The notes beneath the pieces were generated by a model. That model searched no databases and was not told the DNA's origin. It was given only the letters and a program-made list of their open reading frames with translations. Positions 19,513 to 29,758 of a stretch of DNA of 64,000 nucleotides are shown one piece after another (the first letter of the stretch is position 1; every line of letters begins with the position of its first letter). Where the stretch lies: NCBI GenBank assembly GCA_003279105.1, contig QCBO01000001.1, positions 372,001-436,000 of the forward strand, given 5' to 3'. This DNA is from Prochlorococcus sp. AG-347-I19. Lineage in GTDB: Bacteria > Cyanobacteriota > Cyanobacteriia > PCC-6307 > Cyanobiaceae. The position numbers were made by a program, and so were the translations under genes.

Positions 19513-20217
19513 ATGACTTACAAAAGAGTTCTCTTAAAACTTAGTGGTGAAGCACTAATGGGTGAAAAGCCATATGGTATTGATCCTGCTATAGTTCAGT
19601 CAATTGCAGAGGATGTTTCAAAAGTAGTCGAAAATAATGTACAACTTGCAATAGTTGTTGGGGGTGGAAATATATTTAGGGGGCTTAAAGGGTCTGCAGA
19701 TGGTATGGATAGAGCTACGGCGGATTATGTTGGGATGCTCGCAACAGTAATGAATGCAATTTCACTTCAAGATGGTTTAGAAAGAGTAGGGGTTGCAACC
19801 AGAGTGCAAACAGCAATCGAAATGCAGGAAATTGCAGAACCCTATATAAGAAGAAGAGCTATGAGACACCTTGAGAAAGGTAGAGTTGTAGTCTTCGGAG
19901 GTGGATGCGGAAATCCATTTTTTACAACTGACACTACAGCGGCTCTTAGGGCAGCAGAGATAAATGCTGAAGTTGTCATGAAGGCTACCAAAGTTGATGG
20001 AGTATATAATTGTGATCCTAATAAATTTAAAGATGCAAAAAAATATTCTACCCTTAGTTATCAACAAGTTCTTAGTGATGAAATTGCAGTAATGGATAGT
20101 ACTGCAATTGCACTATGCAAAGATAACAATATCCCTATTATGGTTTTTGATATATTCAAGAAAGGTAATATCTCCAAAGCTGTTGCTGGGGATCCTATAG
20201 GTTCATTAATTAGTTAA
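19513..20217 (+). CDS. pyrH: UMP kinase
   Basis: Phosphorylates UMP to UDP; a hexameric bacterial amino-acid-kinase-fold enzyme. Visible: LLKLSGEAL at the N-terminus, [10 protein letters not shown], the [11 protein letters not shown] helix, and the [10 protein letters not shown] segment. 234 aa is normal. It is followed 22 bases later by frr, the common bacterial pyrH-frr pairing. The 127-base upstream gap (19386-19512) contains no recognisable gene. Confidence 0.97.
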   Translation: MTYKRVLLKLSGEALMGEKPYGIDPAIVQSIAEDVSKVVENNVQLAIVVGGGNIFRGLKGSADGMDRATADYVGMLATVMNAISLQDGLERVGVATRVQTAIEMQEIAEPYIRRRAMRHLEKGRVVVFGGGCGNPFFTTDTTAALRAAEINAEVVMKATKVDGVYNCDPNKFKDAKKYSTLSYQQVLSDEIAVMDSTAIALCKDNNIPIMVFDIFKKGNISKAVAGDPIGSLIS

Positions 20218-20239
20218 AGCTCATTTAAATTTTTTTATT

Positions 20240-20788
20240 ATGAAAGAAAAAGAAATTAAAGAAAATATGAATAAAAGTATTGAAGCAACCCAAAGAAACT
20301 TTAATACAATTAGGACAGGTAGAGCTAATGCTTCATTGTTAGACAGAGTAAGTGTTGAGTACTACGGAGCAGAAACACCAATTAAATCACTTGCCACAAT
20401 AAGCACTGTTGATTCACAAACAATTTCAATACAACCCTTTGATATTTCATGTTTACAATCGATAGAGAAATCTATTTCTATGAGTGATTTAGGTATTACT
20501 CCAAATAATGATGGGAAAGTTATAAGAATAAATGTTCCTCCTTTAACAGAGGAAAGAAGAAAAGAATTTTGCAAATTAGCCTCTAAATATGCAGAGGAAG
20601 GAAAAGTAGCTTTGAGAAATATTAGAAGAGATGCTGTTGATAAAGAAAAAAAAGACGAAAAAGATGGTCTCATTTCTATTGACGAATCGAGAGGCAATCA
20701 ATCTGAAATTCAGAAAATTACTGATAAATATATTGCTTTAATAGAAACTAAATTGTCTGAGAAAGAGAAGGAAATTCTAAAAGTTTGA
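20240..20788 (+). CDS. frr: Ribosome recycling factor
   Basis: Splits post-termination ribosomes together with EF-G. The N-terminal helix carries [15 protein letters not shown], followed by the small domain with [10 protein letters not shown] and the C-terminal helices with [10 protein letters not shown]. 182 aa is typical. Its TGA overlaps the TTG start of the downstream flavoprotein (TTGA at 20785-20788), which suggests coupled translation in a pyrH-frr-flavoprotein operon. Confidence 0.97.
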   Translation: MKEKEIKENMNKSIEATQRNFNTIRTGRANASLLDRVSVEYYGAETPIKSLATISTVDSQTISIQPFDISCLQSIEKSISMSDLGITPNNDGKVIRINVPPLTEERRKEFCKLASKYAEEGKVALRNIRRDAVDKEKKDEKDGLISIDESRGNQSEIQKITDKYIALIETKLSEKEKEILKV

Positions 20789-21918
20789 TAGGATTTGACG
20801 TTGTAATAATTGGTGGAGGTTTATCAGGATCTTCTACCGCTCTTAACCTATCAAAGAAAGGATATTCCGTTTTAATTATAGAAAAAGAAAAAGCCAAAGA
20901 TTACAAACCATGTGCAGGTGGGATGGCATCTTCAATGCAAAAATATCTTCCTTTAAATATAGAAGATTGCATAGAATCAAAAATTAAGAATGTTGAATTC
21001 AGATGGAAAGCTGCAGATAATGTAACTGCTGATCTGACTGGTGAATCCCCTTTTTGGATTGTTAAAAGAGAAAAACTAGATCAATTATTACTTGATGAAT
21101 CCTTGAGTAATGGAGTTCAGTTAATGAGACAATTATTAATACATAAAATCATAAAAAAAAATGATAAATGGGAAATTATTTGCAACAACAAAATAAAATA
21201 TATTTCAGAATTTCTTGTAATTGCAGATGGGTCCCAATCGAAATGGGCGAGTTATTTCAATTTAGGGCCAACAAAACCGAAATTTGCTAATACAATCTCA
21301 TTAAGATTGAAAGGGTTAGGTGAAATACCTAGAGATGCAGTTAGATTTGAGTTTGGATTTATAAAATTTGGTTTTGCATGGGCATTCCCCTTAAGAGAAA
21401 GCTTAAATATTGGTTTAGGTACTTTTATAAATAATGGTCTCTTAGAAAATCAGGCTATAAATAAACAAGTTATCAGAAGCTTCGGTTTTGATGATTTTCC
21501 TCATAATACAATTAGTAAGAAACTGAGGGTATGGAACGGCTTTCACTCAATTAATGGTGACAAAGTTTTAGCGGTTGGAGATGCAGCATCTCTATGTGAT
21601 CCTTTTTTAGCTGAAGGAATTAGACCTTCTTTAATTAGCAGTTTTCATGCTGCAGAATACATAGATCAGTGCCTATCAGGAAAAGTAGATGATTTAAATC
21701 TTTATACGAAAAAAATTAACAACATTTGGGGGAAATCAATGGCTTGGGGAAGGAGAATAGCCCAAGTATTTTATAGATTTCCTAGAACTGGATACCAATT
21801 AGGTGTCAAAAGAAAAACAGCACCTAAACGAATTGCTCAAATATTATCAGGAGAAATGAGTTATGAAGATATTGCAAAAAGAGTTATTAGAAGACTTTTA
21901 ACAAAGAGTGGAACTTAA
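20785..21918 (+). CDS. Geranylgeranyl reductase-like FAD-dependent oxidoreductase
   Basis: The FAD-binding Rossmann motif GGGLSGSS is at residues 10-17, with the CAGGMASS motif at about 43-50 and the second FAD motif [14 protein letters not shown] near 268. This pattern is shared with ChlP-type geranylgeranyl reductases and related alkene-saturating flavoenzymes. Whether it acts on chlorophyll or tocopherol side chains or on another isoprenoid cannot be told; the genome's chlP is not in this window. Starts at TTG within the frr stop. Confidence 0.85.
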   Translation: MIGFDVVIIGGGLSGSSTALNLSKKGYSVLIIEKEKAKDYKPCAGGMASSMQKYLPLNIEDCIESKIKNVEFRWKAADNVTADLTGESPFWIVKREKLDQLLLDESLSNGVQLMRQLLIHKIIKKNDKWEIICNNKIKYISEFLVIADGSQSKWASYFNLGPTKPKFANTISLRLKGLGEIPRDAVRFEFGFIKFGFAWAFPLRESLNIGLGTFINNGLLENQAINKQVIRSFGFDDFPHNTISKKLRVWNGFHSINGDKVLAVGDAASLCDPFLAEGIRPSLISSFHAAEYIDQCLSGKVDDLNLYTKKINNIWGKSMAWGRRIAQVFYRFPRTGYQLGVKRKTAPKRIAQILSGEMSYEDIAKRVIRRLLTKSGT

Positions 21919-21943
21919 TTTTTTTTCTAATTCAAACTTAAAT

Positions 21944-22945
21944 TTAGTTAGCAGAAATCAATTTATGATTTTTAATCTCTGAATATCTATTTAGTAACAG
22001 CTCTTCCAATTCTTCTATAGCCTTACTGAATCCAGTGATACCTTCACTAAGCTTTTCACTTGCCATTTGATCTTCTAACATACTTAATCTGAAATCTTTT
22101 TCTTCAAATTCGTAATCAATAGAATTATCTATTTGGGTACTTACATCTAATTTTCTAACTAACTCTCCTTTTTCTTTTTTCAGTTCCTCAAGAAATTTTG
22201 GTGCAATTGTTAAAAGATCGCAACCTGCTAATTCTTTTATTTCATCAAGATTTCTAAAACTCGCTCCCATTACTTCTGTCTTGAGTCCCTTTTCCTTAAA
22301 GTACTTGTATATTTGTGTAACAGAAATAACACCAGGATCTTCAGCACCAACAAAACTAGTTTTACCAGTTTTTGCTTTATGCCAATCTAATATACGACCA
22401 ACAAAAGGAGAAATTAGAGTTATCTTTGCATTGGCGCAAGTTACCGCTTGGCAGAAGTTAAAAAGTAAAGTTAAGTTGCACTTAATACCCTCTTTTTCCA
22501 AAATTTCAGCTGCCTTAATTCCCTCCCAAGTTGCTGCAATCTTAATCAAAATTCTTTCCTTTTCAATTCCAAAATTTTTGTAAAGATTGATCAGTTTTCT
22601 CGCTTTTTCTACCGTAGCTTCGGTGTCAAAGCTCAATCTTGCATCAACTTCTGTAGATACTCGCCCTGAAATAATTTTCAATATTTCTTTTCCAAAAAAT
22701 ACTGAAACTTGGTCAACAGTTTCTTTGATTAATTCAATTTCGGAGAATCCTTGTGGCAAGGCATTTTCTGAACTTTCTAAAGCTTTATCAATTAATTTCA
22801 CATAATCAGGGTTCTTAGCAGCAGCAAGTATTAGCGATGGATTGGTGGTGGCGTCCCTTGGTTGAAATTTTTTTATCGAATCTAAATCTCCAGTATCAGC
22901 AACAACAACGGTCATTGAGGACAATTGTTCTAAAATTGATTTCAT
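21944..22945 (-). CDS. tal: Transaldolase
   Basis: Moves a three-carbon unit in the pentose phosphate pathway. TalB-type: DATTNPSLI at 31-39 and the Schiff-base Lys135 in [10 protein letters not shown]. 333 aa. In marine cyanobacteria and their phages transaldolase is linked to night-time or infection-time NADPH production. The 90-base upstream gap contains a run of alternating TA and a small inverted repeat (CTGATG at 22986-22991, CATCAG at 22996-23001). Confidence 0.97.
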   Translation of the reverse strand: MKSILEQLSSMTVVVADTGDLDSIKKFQPRDATTNPSLILAAAKNPDYVKLIDKALESSENALPQGFSEIELIKETVDQVSVFFGKEILKIISGRVSTEVDARLSFDTEATVEKARKLINLYKNFGIEKERILIKIAATWEGIKAAEILEKEGIKCNLTLLFNFCQAVTCANAKITLISPFVGRILDWHKAKTGKTSFVGAEDPGVISVTQIYKYFKEKGLKTEVMGASFRNLDEIKELAGCDLLTIAPKFLEELKKEKGELVRKLDVSTQIDNSIDYEFEEKDFRLSMLEDQMASEKLSEGITGFSKAIEELEELLLNRYSEIKNHKLISAN

Positions 22946-23035
22946 ATCTAGATAATCATATATATATATAAACTAGCTTTTATTCCTGATGAAATCATCA
23001 GATAATGAACTAAATATTTATAAAAAAGGAAAATT

Positions 23036-24787
23036 TTAGGGTTTTTTAACAATCATTCCGTGATCTTTAATATTAGGAGGTATTTTTTCAATTACTATCA
23101 AACTCTCGATAATTTCTTTCGCTACAGGTACTGCAACAGTTGAACCATATGCATATGATTTAGATGGCTCATCAACAACCACAAGGACAGCAAATTTTGG
23201 ATCATTAACTGGTAAGGTTGCGACAAAACTACAAACTTTTTTACTTGTATACGAACCATTTATGGCTTTTTGAGAAGTACCAGTTTTCCCAGCTATCCTA
23301 TAACCCTCGATTTTTGCTCCAGATCCACTACCTTTATCAACTACACTCTCCATCCATTCAAGAACAATTTTAGAGACATCCGGTGAAAAAAATTGTTTCT
23401 TTGGATTTTTAGTAACTCTTTCTTTGAAAGTTGAGGTTACATGTGGAGTCACTTCAAAACCTCCATTCGCTAAAGCAGCATGAAGTTGAACCAATTTAAG
23501 TGGCGAGATTGAGAACCCTTTACCAAAAGCAGTTACAGCAGGTTCAATTGATTGATTTACAAATAAATCTTTTCTCTTTAGTTGGCCAGCAGTTGATTCA
23601 AATAAGTCAGTCTCTAAATTTTTATTTATTCCTAAATTTTGTAGCCAATCCCAATAAATTTTGGGGTCTAAATTTTGCATTATTTTTACCATCCCAACAT
23701 TACTTGAAACCTGCAATACTTTTGGATAGTCAATATATCCATTACCTTTTTTATTCCAATTCGAAAGTGTCCATCCTCCAACCTTAATCTTTCCAATATC
23801 TTCAACTAATCCATCTTTCTGGATTACTTTTTCTTCTAACGCTAAGGCAAGATTAATAGGTTTAAAAGTTGAACCAGGCTCAAATAAATCTTGAGAATAC
23901 CAACCCCTAAAGAGTTCAGAATCATACTGCCAAAATTTATTTGGATCATATGATGGGACTGTAACCAAGGAGAGGATCCGACCATTATTAACATCCATAA
24001 CTATGGCAAATCCCTTCTTGGCTTTCCATTCGCTTACTTGTTTTGATAATGCATTGAATGACGCTTTCTGTAATTTTGAGTCTATAGTTAGTCCTAAACT
24101 TTTGTAATCATAAATAAAATCACCTGGGGCCGAATTATCTGGTAGAGGAGTTCCATCTCCGCCTCTTTTTATTAAATTACTTTTATTAAAAACTTTAATT
24201 TGATTATCTAAATGAAGCTCTAAACCTGCCGAACCTTTATTCTCATCATTAACAAAACCTACAAGATTAGAGTAAAGCTCTCCTTGGGGATAATATCTCT
24301 GCGAATATTTAAACAAATCAAGTCCGCTTATTTGAAGGTTCTTAATCTGTTCTGCCTTTTCTTCAGAAATCTTATCCAAAAGCTTGATACCAATCATTTT
24401 ATTATTAAATTTCTCAACGAGTATTTCATTATTAATATCCAAGATAGATGACAATTTTTTTGTAACTTCTTCAATACTGCGAACTCTATTAATTGAATCT
24501 CCAGGAAAATTAAAATATTGTGGATGGGCCCATAATTTGTAGAGAGGTTTATCGTAAGCAATTAGTCTATTATTTCTATCCACAATTGATCTCCTTTTTT
24601 TTAAGGCGTTAATTTTAGAGGACTGTATTAATCTAGCTTTCCTTTGCAAATCAGATGCGTTAAAGACTTGCAATTTAACTAACCTACCAAACAAACAAAA
24701 TATTAGTAGTAAACTAAAAATATAGAGAAACTTAAATCTTCTTTGATCCAGCGGTGTTAGACGAACAATTTTTTTGTATTTTTTCAT
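23036..24787 (-). CDS. ftsI: Peptidoglycan D,D-transpeptidase FtsI (PBP3)
   Basis: Class B penicillin-binding protein that cross-links septal peptidoglycan. It has an N-terminal membrane anchor (about 20-40), a pedestal domain, and the transpeptidase with SxxK (PGSTFK), SxN (SSN) and KTG (KTGTSQ), near residues 306, 361 and 501. ATG at 24787 overlaps the stop of the upstream small gene in TGATG; a TTG one codon earlier is possible. The upstream partner looks like FtsL. Confidence 0.95.
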   Translation of the reverse strand: MKKYKKIVRLTPLDQRRFKFLYIFSLLLIFCLFGRLVKLQVFNASDLQRKARLIQSSKINALKKRRSIVDRNNRLIAYDKPLYKLWAHPQYFNFPGDSINRVRSIEEVTKKLSSILDINNEILVEKFNNKMIGIKLLDKISEEKAEQIKNLQISGLDLFKYSQRYYPQGELYSNLVGFVNDENKGSAGLELHLDNQIKVFNKSNLIKRGGDGTPLPDNSAPGDFIYDYKSLGLTIDSKLQKASFNALSKQVSEWKAKKGFAIVMDVNNGRILSLVTVPSYDPNKFWQYDSELFRGWYSQDLFEPGSTFKPINLALALEEKVIQKDGLVEDIGKIKVGGWTLSNWNKKGNGYIDYPKVLQVSSNVGMVKIMQNLDPKIYWDWLQNLGINKNLETDLFESTAGQLKRKDLFVNQSIEPAVTAFGKGFSISPLKLVQLHAALANGGFEVTPHVTSTFKERVTKNPKKQFFSPDVSKIVLEWMESVVDKGSGSGAKIEGYRIAGKTGTSQKAINGSYTSKKVCSFVATLPVNDPKFAVLVVVDEPSKSYAYGSTVAVPVAKEIIESLIVIEKIPPNIKDHGMIVKKP

Positions 24788-25215
24788 CAATATCCCCTTT
24801 GATATTTGCTATCTACATAGCCTTCAATGAAACTACTTAAATTTTTCTTAAATAAACTTTCTTTTTTTTCTGGAAGTTTATCTAGATAGATTAAATCTTT
24901 AGGTTTAGTTTTTGTATAAGAATTAATAGACTCAAGTTCACTAATATAAAATTCCTCAATTTTGGAAATATAATCAATAAGATTATTATTGATAGCTCTT
25001 GTTTTAGATAAGTTTTTATATGTATTTGACCATTTTCTTTGACTATTCAAAGACAAGAAAAACAAGGTGAAAATTAATATCAAAAGAGAGATATTAATGG
25101 TGTCGAAAATTTGATGTATTAATTTGAAATTAATTATAGATATTTTTTCAGGGTTTTTTTTACTTTCATATGAAACTTTTTTTTTTAAATTAAGTTGATT
25201 CCCATAAGGTTTCAT
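24787..25215 (-). CDS. Single-span membrane protein, FtsL candidate
   Basis: 142 residues: a basic cytoplasmic N-terminus of about 38 residues, one hydrophobic helix at about 39-56 (ISLLILIFTLFFLSL), then a charged, heptad-like segment (about 57-100) and a basic tail. Sequence similarity to known FtsL is not evident by eye. The topology and placement directly in front of ftsI, with TGATG coupling, match ftsL in other bacteria. It could also be an unrelated lineage-specific membrane protein. Confidence 0.7.
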   Translation of the reverse strand: MKPYGNQLNLKKKVSYESKKNPEKISIINFKLIHQIFDTINISLLILIFTLFFLSLNSQRKWSNTYKNLSKTRAINNNLIDYISKIEEFYISELESINSYTKTKPKDLIYLDKLPEKKESLFKKNLSSFIEGYVDSKYQRGY

Positions 25216-25299
25216 CTATGATTTATTTTTTAAATAAAAGAAGTCTTATTAATTAAATAAACATCTTTTTGTATGATTCGCAAGTAAAAATTAAATTCT

Positions 25300-26664
25300 T
25301 TATGTCCTCAATAGGAACAAATTTAAGAAAGTCAATCCATTCCATAAAGAATGCATAATCACTGCGGAAAACAAACTCCCTGAAGCAATTCTTGTAATTG
25401 CTAATCCAATCCCTAGAACAAATAATGGCGGCATTTCTCCCAAACTTAAATGGGCTAATGCAAAGATAAAAGCTGAAACTATGATGCCCGAAATTACTCC
25501 AAAATCTCTTGAAAGAGTTGGCAGTAAAATACCGCGAAATATAATTTCTTCAAATAGAGGAGCTAATAGAGTTGTTGTTACAAATAACAGAAAAAATGAA
25601 AAGTAATTATTCTTATTATTAAGAACAATTTCCAGCAAGGGGTTGCTACCATTCTGATTATCGATCAGACTATTCATAATTAGAGAGACCAATAAAACAA
25701 AAGGAACAATTGTTAACCAACCTTTAATTCCCTGAATAATTGCATATTTTATTGGCAAGAAATTGAACTGTAAATAATCCTTTTTAAAAGTAAATTCACC
25801 ATTCAAGGATTTAATTTGATAAAAAACTATCCATAATGGCGGAATAGCCATAAAAAGATATCCAAAGAAAATTTTTAAAGATTGAGACAATTCATTAGAG
25901 ATATTTTTAGAAAAAAGTTCAACCAAACTGATAGAGAATAAAGGTGATACCACTTCTCCTAAAACAACAAATCCGCCTGCAATTAATAAAACCATATCTA
26001 TTAATTCTAAATCTAATGATTTAATTTCTTTCCAACCAAACTTTTTCAAAGATATGGTTTTATATAATATTTTTAAAGCCAGAATAGAGCCAATAAGTAT
26101 TGTTAAAAGTGGAATTAGTCTTATGGCTAATATTTTTAAAAACATTTTTCTTGAAAATGATTTTGTTATTAATGCACTATCGTCAAAATCAAATTTCCTG
26201 CTTAAAAGGTGATATAAAAATCTATCACCTTTAAATAAATCAAACTTATCAGAATTTGCTTTATATAAATTATTCTTAGATTTTTTTTCTATCTCATCAA
26301 TCAGAAATTTAAAGTTTTTATCTTTAAAATCTTTGGATAAATTTTTATAAGTTAAATAATCATTTGATTCTGAAGTGATTATTCGAATAAATTTATTTCT
26401 TTCTGTTAGCTCTTCAAATGAGACATCAGAGAGTGATTTATTTATTTGATCAACAGGATCATTAATGATAAAAAATTTTTTAAGATTTACAGGTATTGAT
26501 TGGACAGATAATTCTGCAATTTCTTGCTCTTTTTGACTAATATCAAATGAAACAGATGGTCTATTTAAACTGTCTCTTAAGCCTTGTTGCCATACAAAAA
26601 AAGTTATGACGATAGAAATAAAAGCTAAAGTGAGTTTTGACTTGGAACTGTTTTTAAAGATCAT
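25300..26664 (-). CDS. CPBP (CAAX/Abi) family intramembrane metalloprotease
   Basis: Membrane protein of 454 residues with about eight hydrophobic segments from residue 180 on. The CPBP catalytic motifs are Glu372-Glu373 with Arg377 (FEEIIFRG), His405 (FALAH) and His438 with Asn (MHSLWNG). An N-terminal helix and a soluble region of about 140 residues, rich in Lys, Asp and Phe, precede the core, an extension common in cyanobacterial members. Its substrate is unknown. Diverges from the phosphatase gene. Confidence 0.87.
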   Translation of the reverse strand: MIFKNSSKSKLTLAFISIVITFFVWQQGLRDSLNRPSVSFDISQKEQEIAELSVQSIPVNLKKFFIINDPVDQINKSLSDVSFEELTERNKFIRIITSESNDYLTYKNLSKDFKDKNFKFLIDEIEKKSKNNLYKANSDKFDLFKGDRFLYHLLSRKFDFDDSALITKSFSRKMFLKILAIRLIPLLTILIGSILALKILYKTISLKKFGWKEIKSLDLELIDMVLLIAGGFVVLGEVVSPLFSISLVELFSKNISNELSQSLKIFFGYLFMAIPPLWIVFYQIKSLNGEFTFKKDYLQFNFLPIKYAIIQGIKGWLTIVPFVLLVSLIMNSLIDNQNGSNPLLEIVLNNKNNYFSFFLLFVTTTLLAPLFEEIIFRGILLPTLSRDFGVISGIIVSAFIFALAHLSLGEMPPLFVLGIGLAITRIASGSLFSAVIMHSLWNGLTFLNLFLLRT

Positions 26665-26780
26665 AACTTATTATATTCCTGAAAACTATAGTTAGTTATC
26701 ATTGAATTTCCTTATATTTATGTATCTATTTTAATCACGCCATGAGATGATTAAATTATCTTAATTTTCAAATTTATATA

Positions 26781-28109
26781 ATGTCTATAAGATTAATTTT
26801 AGTTAGGCACGGACTAAGCAGTTTCAATGCAAAAGGATTAATTCAAGGAAGAGCAGACGATTCATTATTAACCGATGAAGGATACGAACAAGCCCGAAAA
26901 GCAGGAAAAGCATTATCAAAAATAAACTTCGATAAAATCTATTCCTCCCCACTTGTGAGAGCGGCAGAGACTGCAAAAACAATTAAAAAGACCTTCAATA
27001 AAGAACAAAATATTGTATTCGACGATAATTTGCTAGAGGTAGATCTTAGTGAATGGTCAGGTCTAAAAATTGATGAAATAAAAAAGAAATTTCCAGAAAT
27101 TTACCCTATATGGAAAAATGATCCAGAAAATCTCATCTTAAAAAGAAATGACAATAAAACTTATAAACCAATTCAAGAATTATTTATTCAAGCAACAAAT
27201 TTTGTAGAAGATATTTTAAAAATTTATCAAGACAAAGATGATATAAATATTTTAGTTGTTGGACATAATGCAATTCTCAGATGTTTAATACTCTTGTTAT
27301 TAGGGAAGCCTAAGCAAGGTTTTAGAAAAATAAGATTAGAAAATGCTTCTTTCTCGATACTCAATATTTCAAAGAAAGATAACTCTTTTAAGACTCAAAT
27401 TGAATGCTTAAATCAAACTTCCCATCTTAATAAAAATATTCCAAATAAAATTGGAGATTCCAGAATATTTCTAATAAGGCATGGTGAAACTAACTGGAAC
27501 AAAGAAGGTAGATTTCAAGGTCAAATAGATATCCCTTTAAATGAAAACGGAAAAGATCAAGCTAGAAAGACTTTTGAATATTTGAGAAATATTTCTTTCA
27601 ATAAGGCATTTTCAAGTTCAATGCATAGGCCTTATGAGACTGCACAAATAATTCTTCAAAATAACAAAGATTTAAAAATTGAGAAAATAGATTCACTCGT
27701 AGAAATCAGTCACGGATTATGGGAGGGTAAATTGGAAGCAGAAATTAGAGAAGAGTGGCCTGCTTTATTAAAAAATTGGCATGATAAACCTGAAGAAGTA
27801 ATAATGCCCGAAGGTGAATGTATAAAAGATGTATCAGAAAGGTCAGTAGAAGCTTTTGATAAAATTTGTTTATCTCAAAAGGATAATGATCAAACCCTCA
27901 TGGTTGCTCATGATGCAGTCAATAAAACTCTAATTTGTAATATCCTTGGGATTAATTATTCAAATATTTGGATGATAAAACAGGGTAATGGCGGCATAAC
28001 TATAATTGATCTTTTTAATGATCCTAATAAGCCCCCTTTGATTAGCGCTCTTAACATTACAACACACCTAGGGGGAATACTTGATTCAACTGCTTCAGGA
28101 GCACTTTAA
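26781..28109 (+). CDS. Two-domain histidine phosphatase (phosphoglycerate mutase-like)
   Basis: Two complete histidine phosphatase domains in tandem. The first has LVRHG (His10), the LVRAAETA arginine, LLEVDLSEW and VVGHN (His162). The second has LIRHGETNWN (His234), MHRPYETA, LVEISHGLW and MVAHD. Both appear catalytically intact. Single- or double-domain cyanobacterial relatives include phosphoserine phosphatases and sugar-phosphate phosphatases, so annotation as a glycolytic mutase would be doubtful. Confidence 0.88.
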   Translation: MSIRLILVRHGLSSFNAKGLIQGRADDSLLTDEGYEQARKAGKALSKINFDKIYSSPLVRAAETAKTIKKTFNKEQNIVFDDNLLEVDLSEWSGLKIDEIKKKFPEIYPIWKNDPENLILKRNDNKTYKPIQELFIQATNFVEDILKIYQDKDDINILVVGHNAILRCLILLLLGKPKQGFRKIRLENASFSILNISKKDNSFKTQIECLNQTSHLNKNIPNKIGDSRIFLIRHGETNWNKEGRFQGQIDIPLNENGKDQARKTFEYLRNISFNKAFSSSMHRPYETAQIILQNNKDLKIEKIDSLVEISHGLWEGKLEAEIREEWPALLKNWHDKPEEVIMPEGECIKDVSERSVEAFDKICLSQKDNDQTLMVAHDAVNKTLICNILGINYSNIWMIKQGNGGITIIDLFNDPNKPPLISALNITTHLGGILDSTASGAL

Positions 28110-28161
28110 ATTAAACCTTGTTAAAAATTTATTTTGATAAAGTCGGGTCATGAAAAAGGCT

Positions 28162-28821
28162 TCATTTACTGAAAAAGCCAACTTGACTAAGAGGCCAAAA
28201 TCTGAAATATGCTTTACCAATTATCTCTTTTTTATGAAGAAATTTACTTCCAGGCCAATATCTTCCATCCCAGCTATTTGACCTATTATCACCTAAAACT
28301 AAAAAATGATCTTCTGGCACTTTAATGTTTTCAAATTTACCACAATTATTAAATAGGGATAATGAGCACTTATAAGAGACATAGGGTTCAGGAATTAATT
28401 TATTATTTATTATTAATTCACCATTAGAGTTTACGCTTACAATTTCTCCTGGAAGGGCTACTACTCTTTTAATATAAGCATCGCAAGCTTGATCCCTCAA
28501 ACCAGGAATAAACGACATTGGAGGAAAACTCATAAAAAAACAATATCTTTTTTTTGGTAAAGGCTTAGATCTTGATGAAATTAATTTTTTGTCAAACGAG
28601 TAAGGTGAGTTAAAAACAACAATATCTCCTCTTTTTGGTAAAGAGTTTCTTAGCGAAAATTTTTCAATAATTAACCTATCATTTATTTGTAATTCTGGGA
28701 GCATTGAACCAGAAGGGATATAACGTGGTTCTGCAAAAAAGGATCTACAAGAAGAAACAAAAAAAGTTAATAGAATTAGTAGACCCCATTCTTTTAAAAA
28801 ACCTTTTATGGAACTAGGCAT
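28162..28821 (-). CDS. lepB: Signal peptidase I
   Basis: Removes signal peptides from exported proteins. One N-terminal membrane helix, then the nucleophile Ser in PSGSML and the general base Lys in YIKRVVALPGE; GDNRSNSWDGR is the conserved box D/E. About 219 aa. The ATG at 28821 is preferred over TTG at 28833, which adds four residues. Located 18 bases downstream of the ArsC-like gene on the same strand. Confidence 0.94.
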   Translation of the reverse strand: MPSSIKGFLKEWGLLILLTFFVSSCRSFFAEPRYIPSGSMLPELQINDRLIIEKFSLRNSLPKRGDIVVFNSPYSFDKKLISSRSKPLPKKRYCFFMSFPPMSFIPGLRDQACDAYIKRVVALPGEIVSVNSNGELIINNKLIPEPYVSYKCSLSLFNNCGKFENIKVPEDHFLVLGDNRSNSWDGRYWPGSKFLHKKEIIGKAYFRFWPLSQVGFFSK

Positions 28822-28850
28822 AGGATTAATCAAGTCTTGATTTTCTAAAC

Positions 28851-29207
28851 TTATATAAATTGTTTTGCATATTCAATTTCGTTAAAACCTAATATTACTT
28901 TTTTCACTTCGTAAATCAAAAATGGTCTTTTTATTAATTTGCCATCACTTAAAAGAAGTTGAATAATTTCTTCCTTTGACAAACGATCAATATCAAGATC
29001 AAGAGTTTTAAAGGCTTTACCTCTTGTATTAAAAATCCTTTTCTTATCATCAGAGTATTGTTCTAAGGCTAGATTTAAATAATTAACAAGTGGAGGTTCT
29101 TTTACAATATCAATTAACTGAAATTCAAAATCTTTGCTTTCAAGCCACTTTGCAGCTTTTCGGCATGTAGAGCATTTTAAATAACTATAAAAAATTATTT
29201 TTTTCAA
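28851..29207 (-). CDS. ArsC/Spx-family thioredoxin-fold protein
   Basis: 118 residues with the N-terminal CSTCRKA (Cys12, Cys15) and a thioredoxin-like ArsC fold: LIDIVKEPP, the FNTRGKAFK segment and a KRPFLIY loop close to the ArsC RP motif. Members are arsenate reductases, Spx regulators or uncharacterised YffB-like proteins. The Cys-x-x-Cys pair fits Spx or YffB types as well. TTG start at 29207 overlaps the stop of the pyrophosphatase homologue (TTGA), so the two are probably cotranslated. Confidence 0.8.
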   Translation of the reverse strand: MKKIIFYSYLKCSTCRKAAKWLESKDFEFQLIDIVKEPPLVNYLNLALEQYSDDKKRIFNTRGKAFKTLDLDIDRLSKEEIIQLLLSDGKLIKRPFLIYEVKKVILGFNEIEYAKQFI

Positions 29208-29758
29208 TTTAATTTACTTATATTTGATTTCTTAAGTACTTTAAAGTTTTTCTTTTTTAGAGGCATACAACTTTTCAATAAATTTTCAACTACATCAAAA
29301 TCCCTCCAACCATCAATTTGAACTGTTCTTCCATCGAGTCCTTTACTTGTTCTAAAAAATTCTGCAACATCCTCAAGCTGATTAGGAGCAATTTGATTAA
29401 TACTCACTATGTTAGCCTGCCTAGGATTAGCCATAGGCACACATAAAAGTTTTCCATCATATGCACCACAATCATGCATATCCAAAACTCCAATAGGTCT
29501 AGCTTTTATTAGACAACCTGCAAAAGTAGGTTCGTCCATTATCACCATTGCATCAAGGGGAGCTCCATCTTCCGCAAGGGTATTTGGGATAAAACCATAA
29601 TCAAAAGGGTACCTCACTGAAGAATGTAATACTCTGTCAAGGGCCATTATTCCTGCGTCAGAGCAATATTCATACTTATTCCTACTCCCTGCAGGTATTT
29701 CAACAACAATATTCACTATTCCCTTCATTGGAGATGGAGGTATTGAACTAAGGTCCAT
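29204..29758 (-). CDS. Inorganic pyrophosphatase homologue with altered active site
   Basis: Family I pyrophosphatase of the standard cyanobacterial type (begins MDLSSIPPSP). Many ligands remain: the Glu/Lys/Glu set in EIPAGSRNKYE, Arg in ALDRVL and Tyr in FDYGFIP. But the DGDPLD signature reads DGAPLD, so the Asp equivalent to E. coli Asp67, implicated in water activation, is Ala. The HYK/SYK segment near the C-terminus reads TSK, losing the phosphate-binding Tyr. A second, intact pyrophosphatase lies at 44.5-45.1 kb. This copy is likely impaired or repurposed. 184 aa. Confidence 0.85.
   Translation of the reverse strand: MDLSSIPPSPMKGIVNIVVEIPAGSRNKYEYCSDAGIMALDRVLHSSVRYPFDYGFIPNTLAEDGAPLDAMVIMDEPTFAGCLIKARPIGVLDMHDCGAYDGKLLCVPMANPRQANIVSINQIAPNQLEDVAEFFRTSKGLDGRTVQIDGWRDFDVVENLLKSCMPLKKKNFKVLKKSNISKLN

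Noticed and set aside
22986-23001. CTGATG/CATCAG inverted repeat between ftsI and tal as a terminator
   Set aside because: Six-base stem without a T-run; too weak to call.
26781-28109. Annotation as glycolytic phosphoglycerate mutase
   Set aside because: Two tandem histidine phosphatase domains are not the architecture of glycolytic dPGM; a phosphatase role is more likely.
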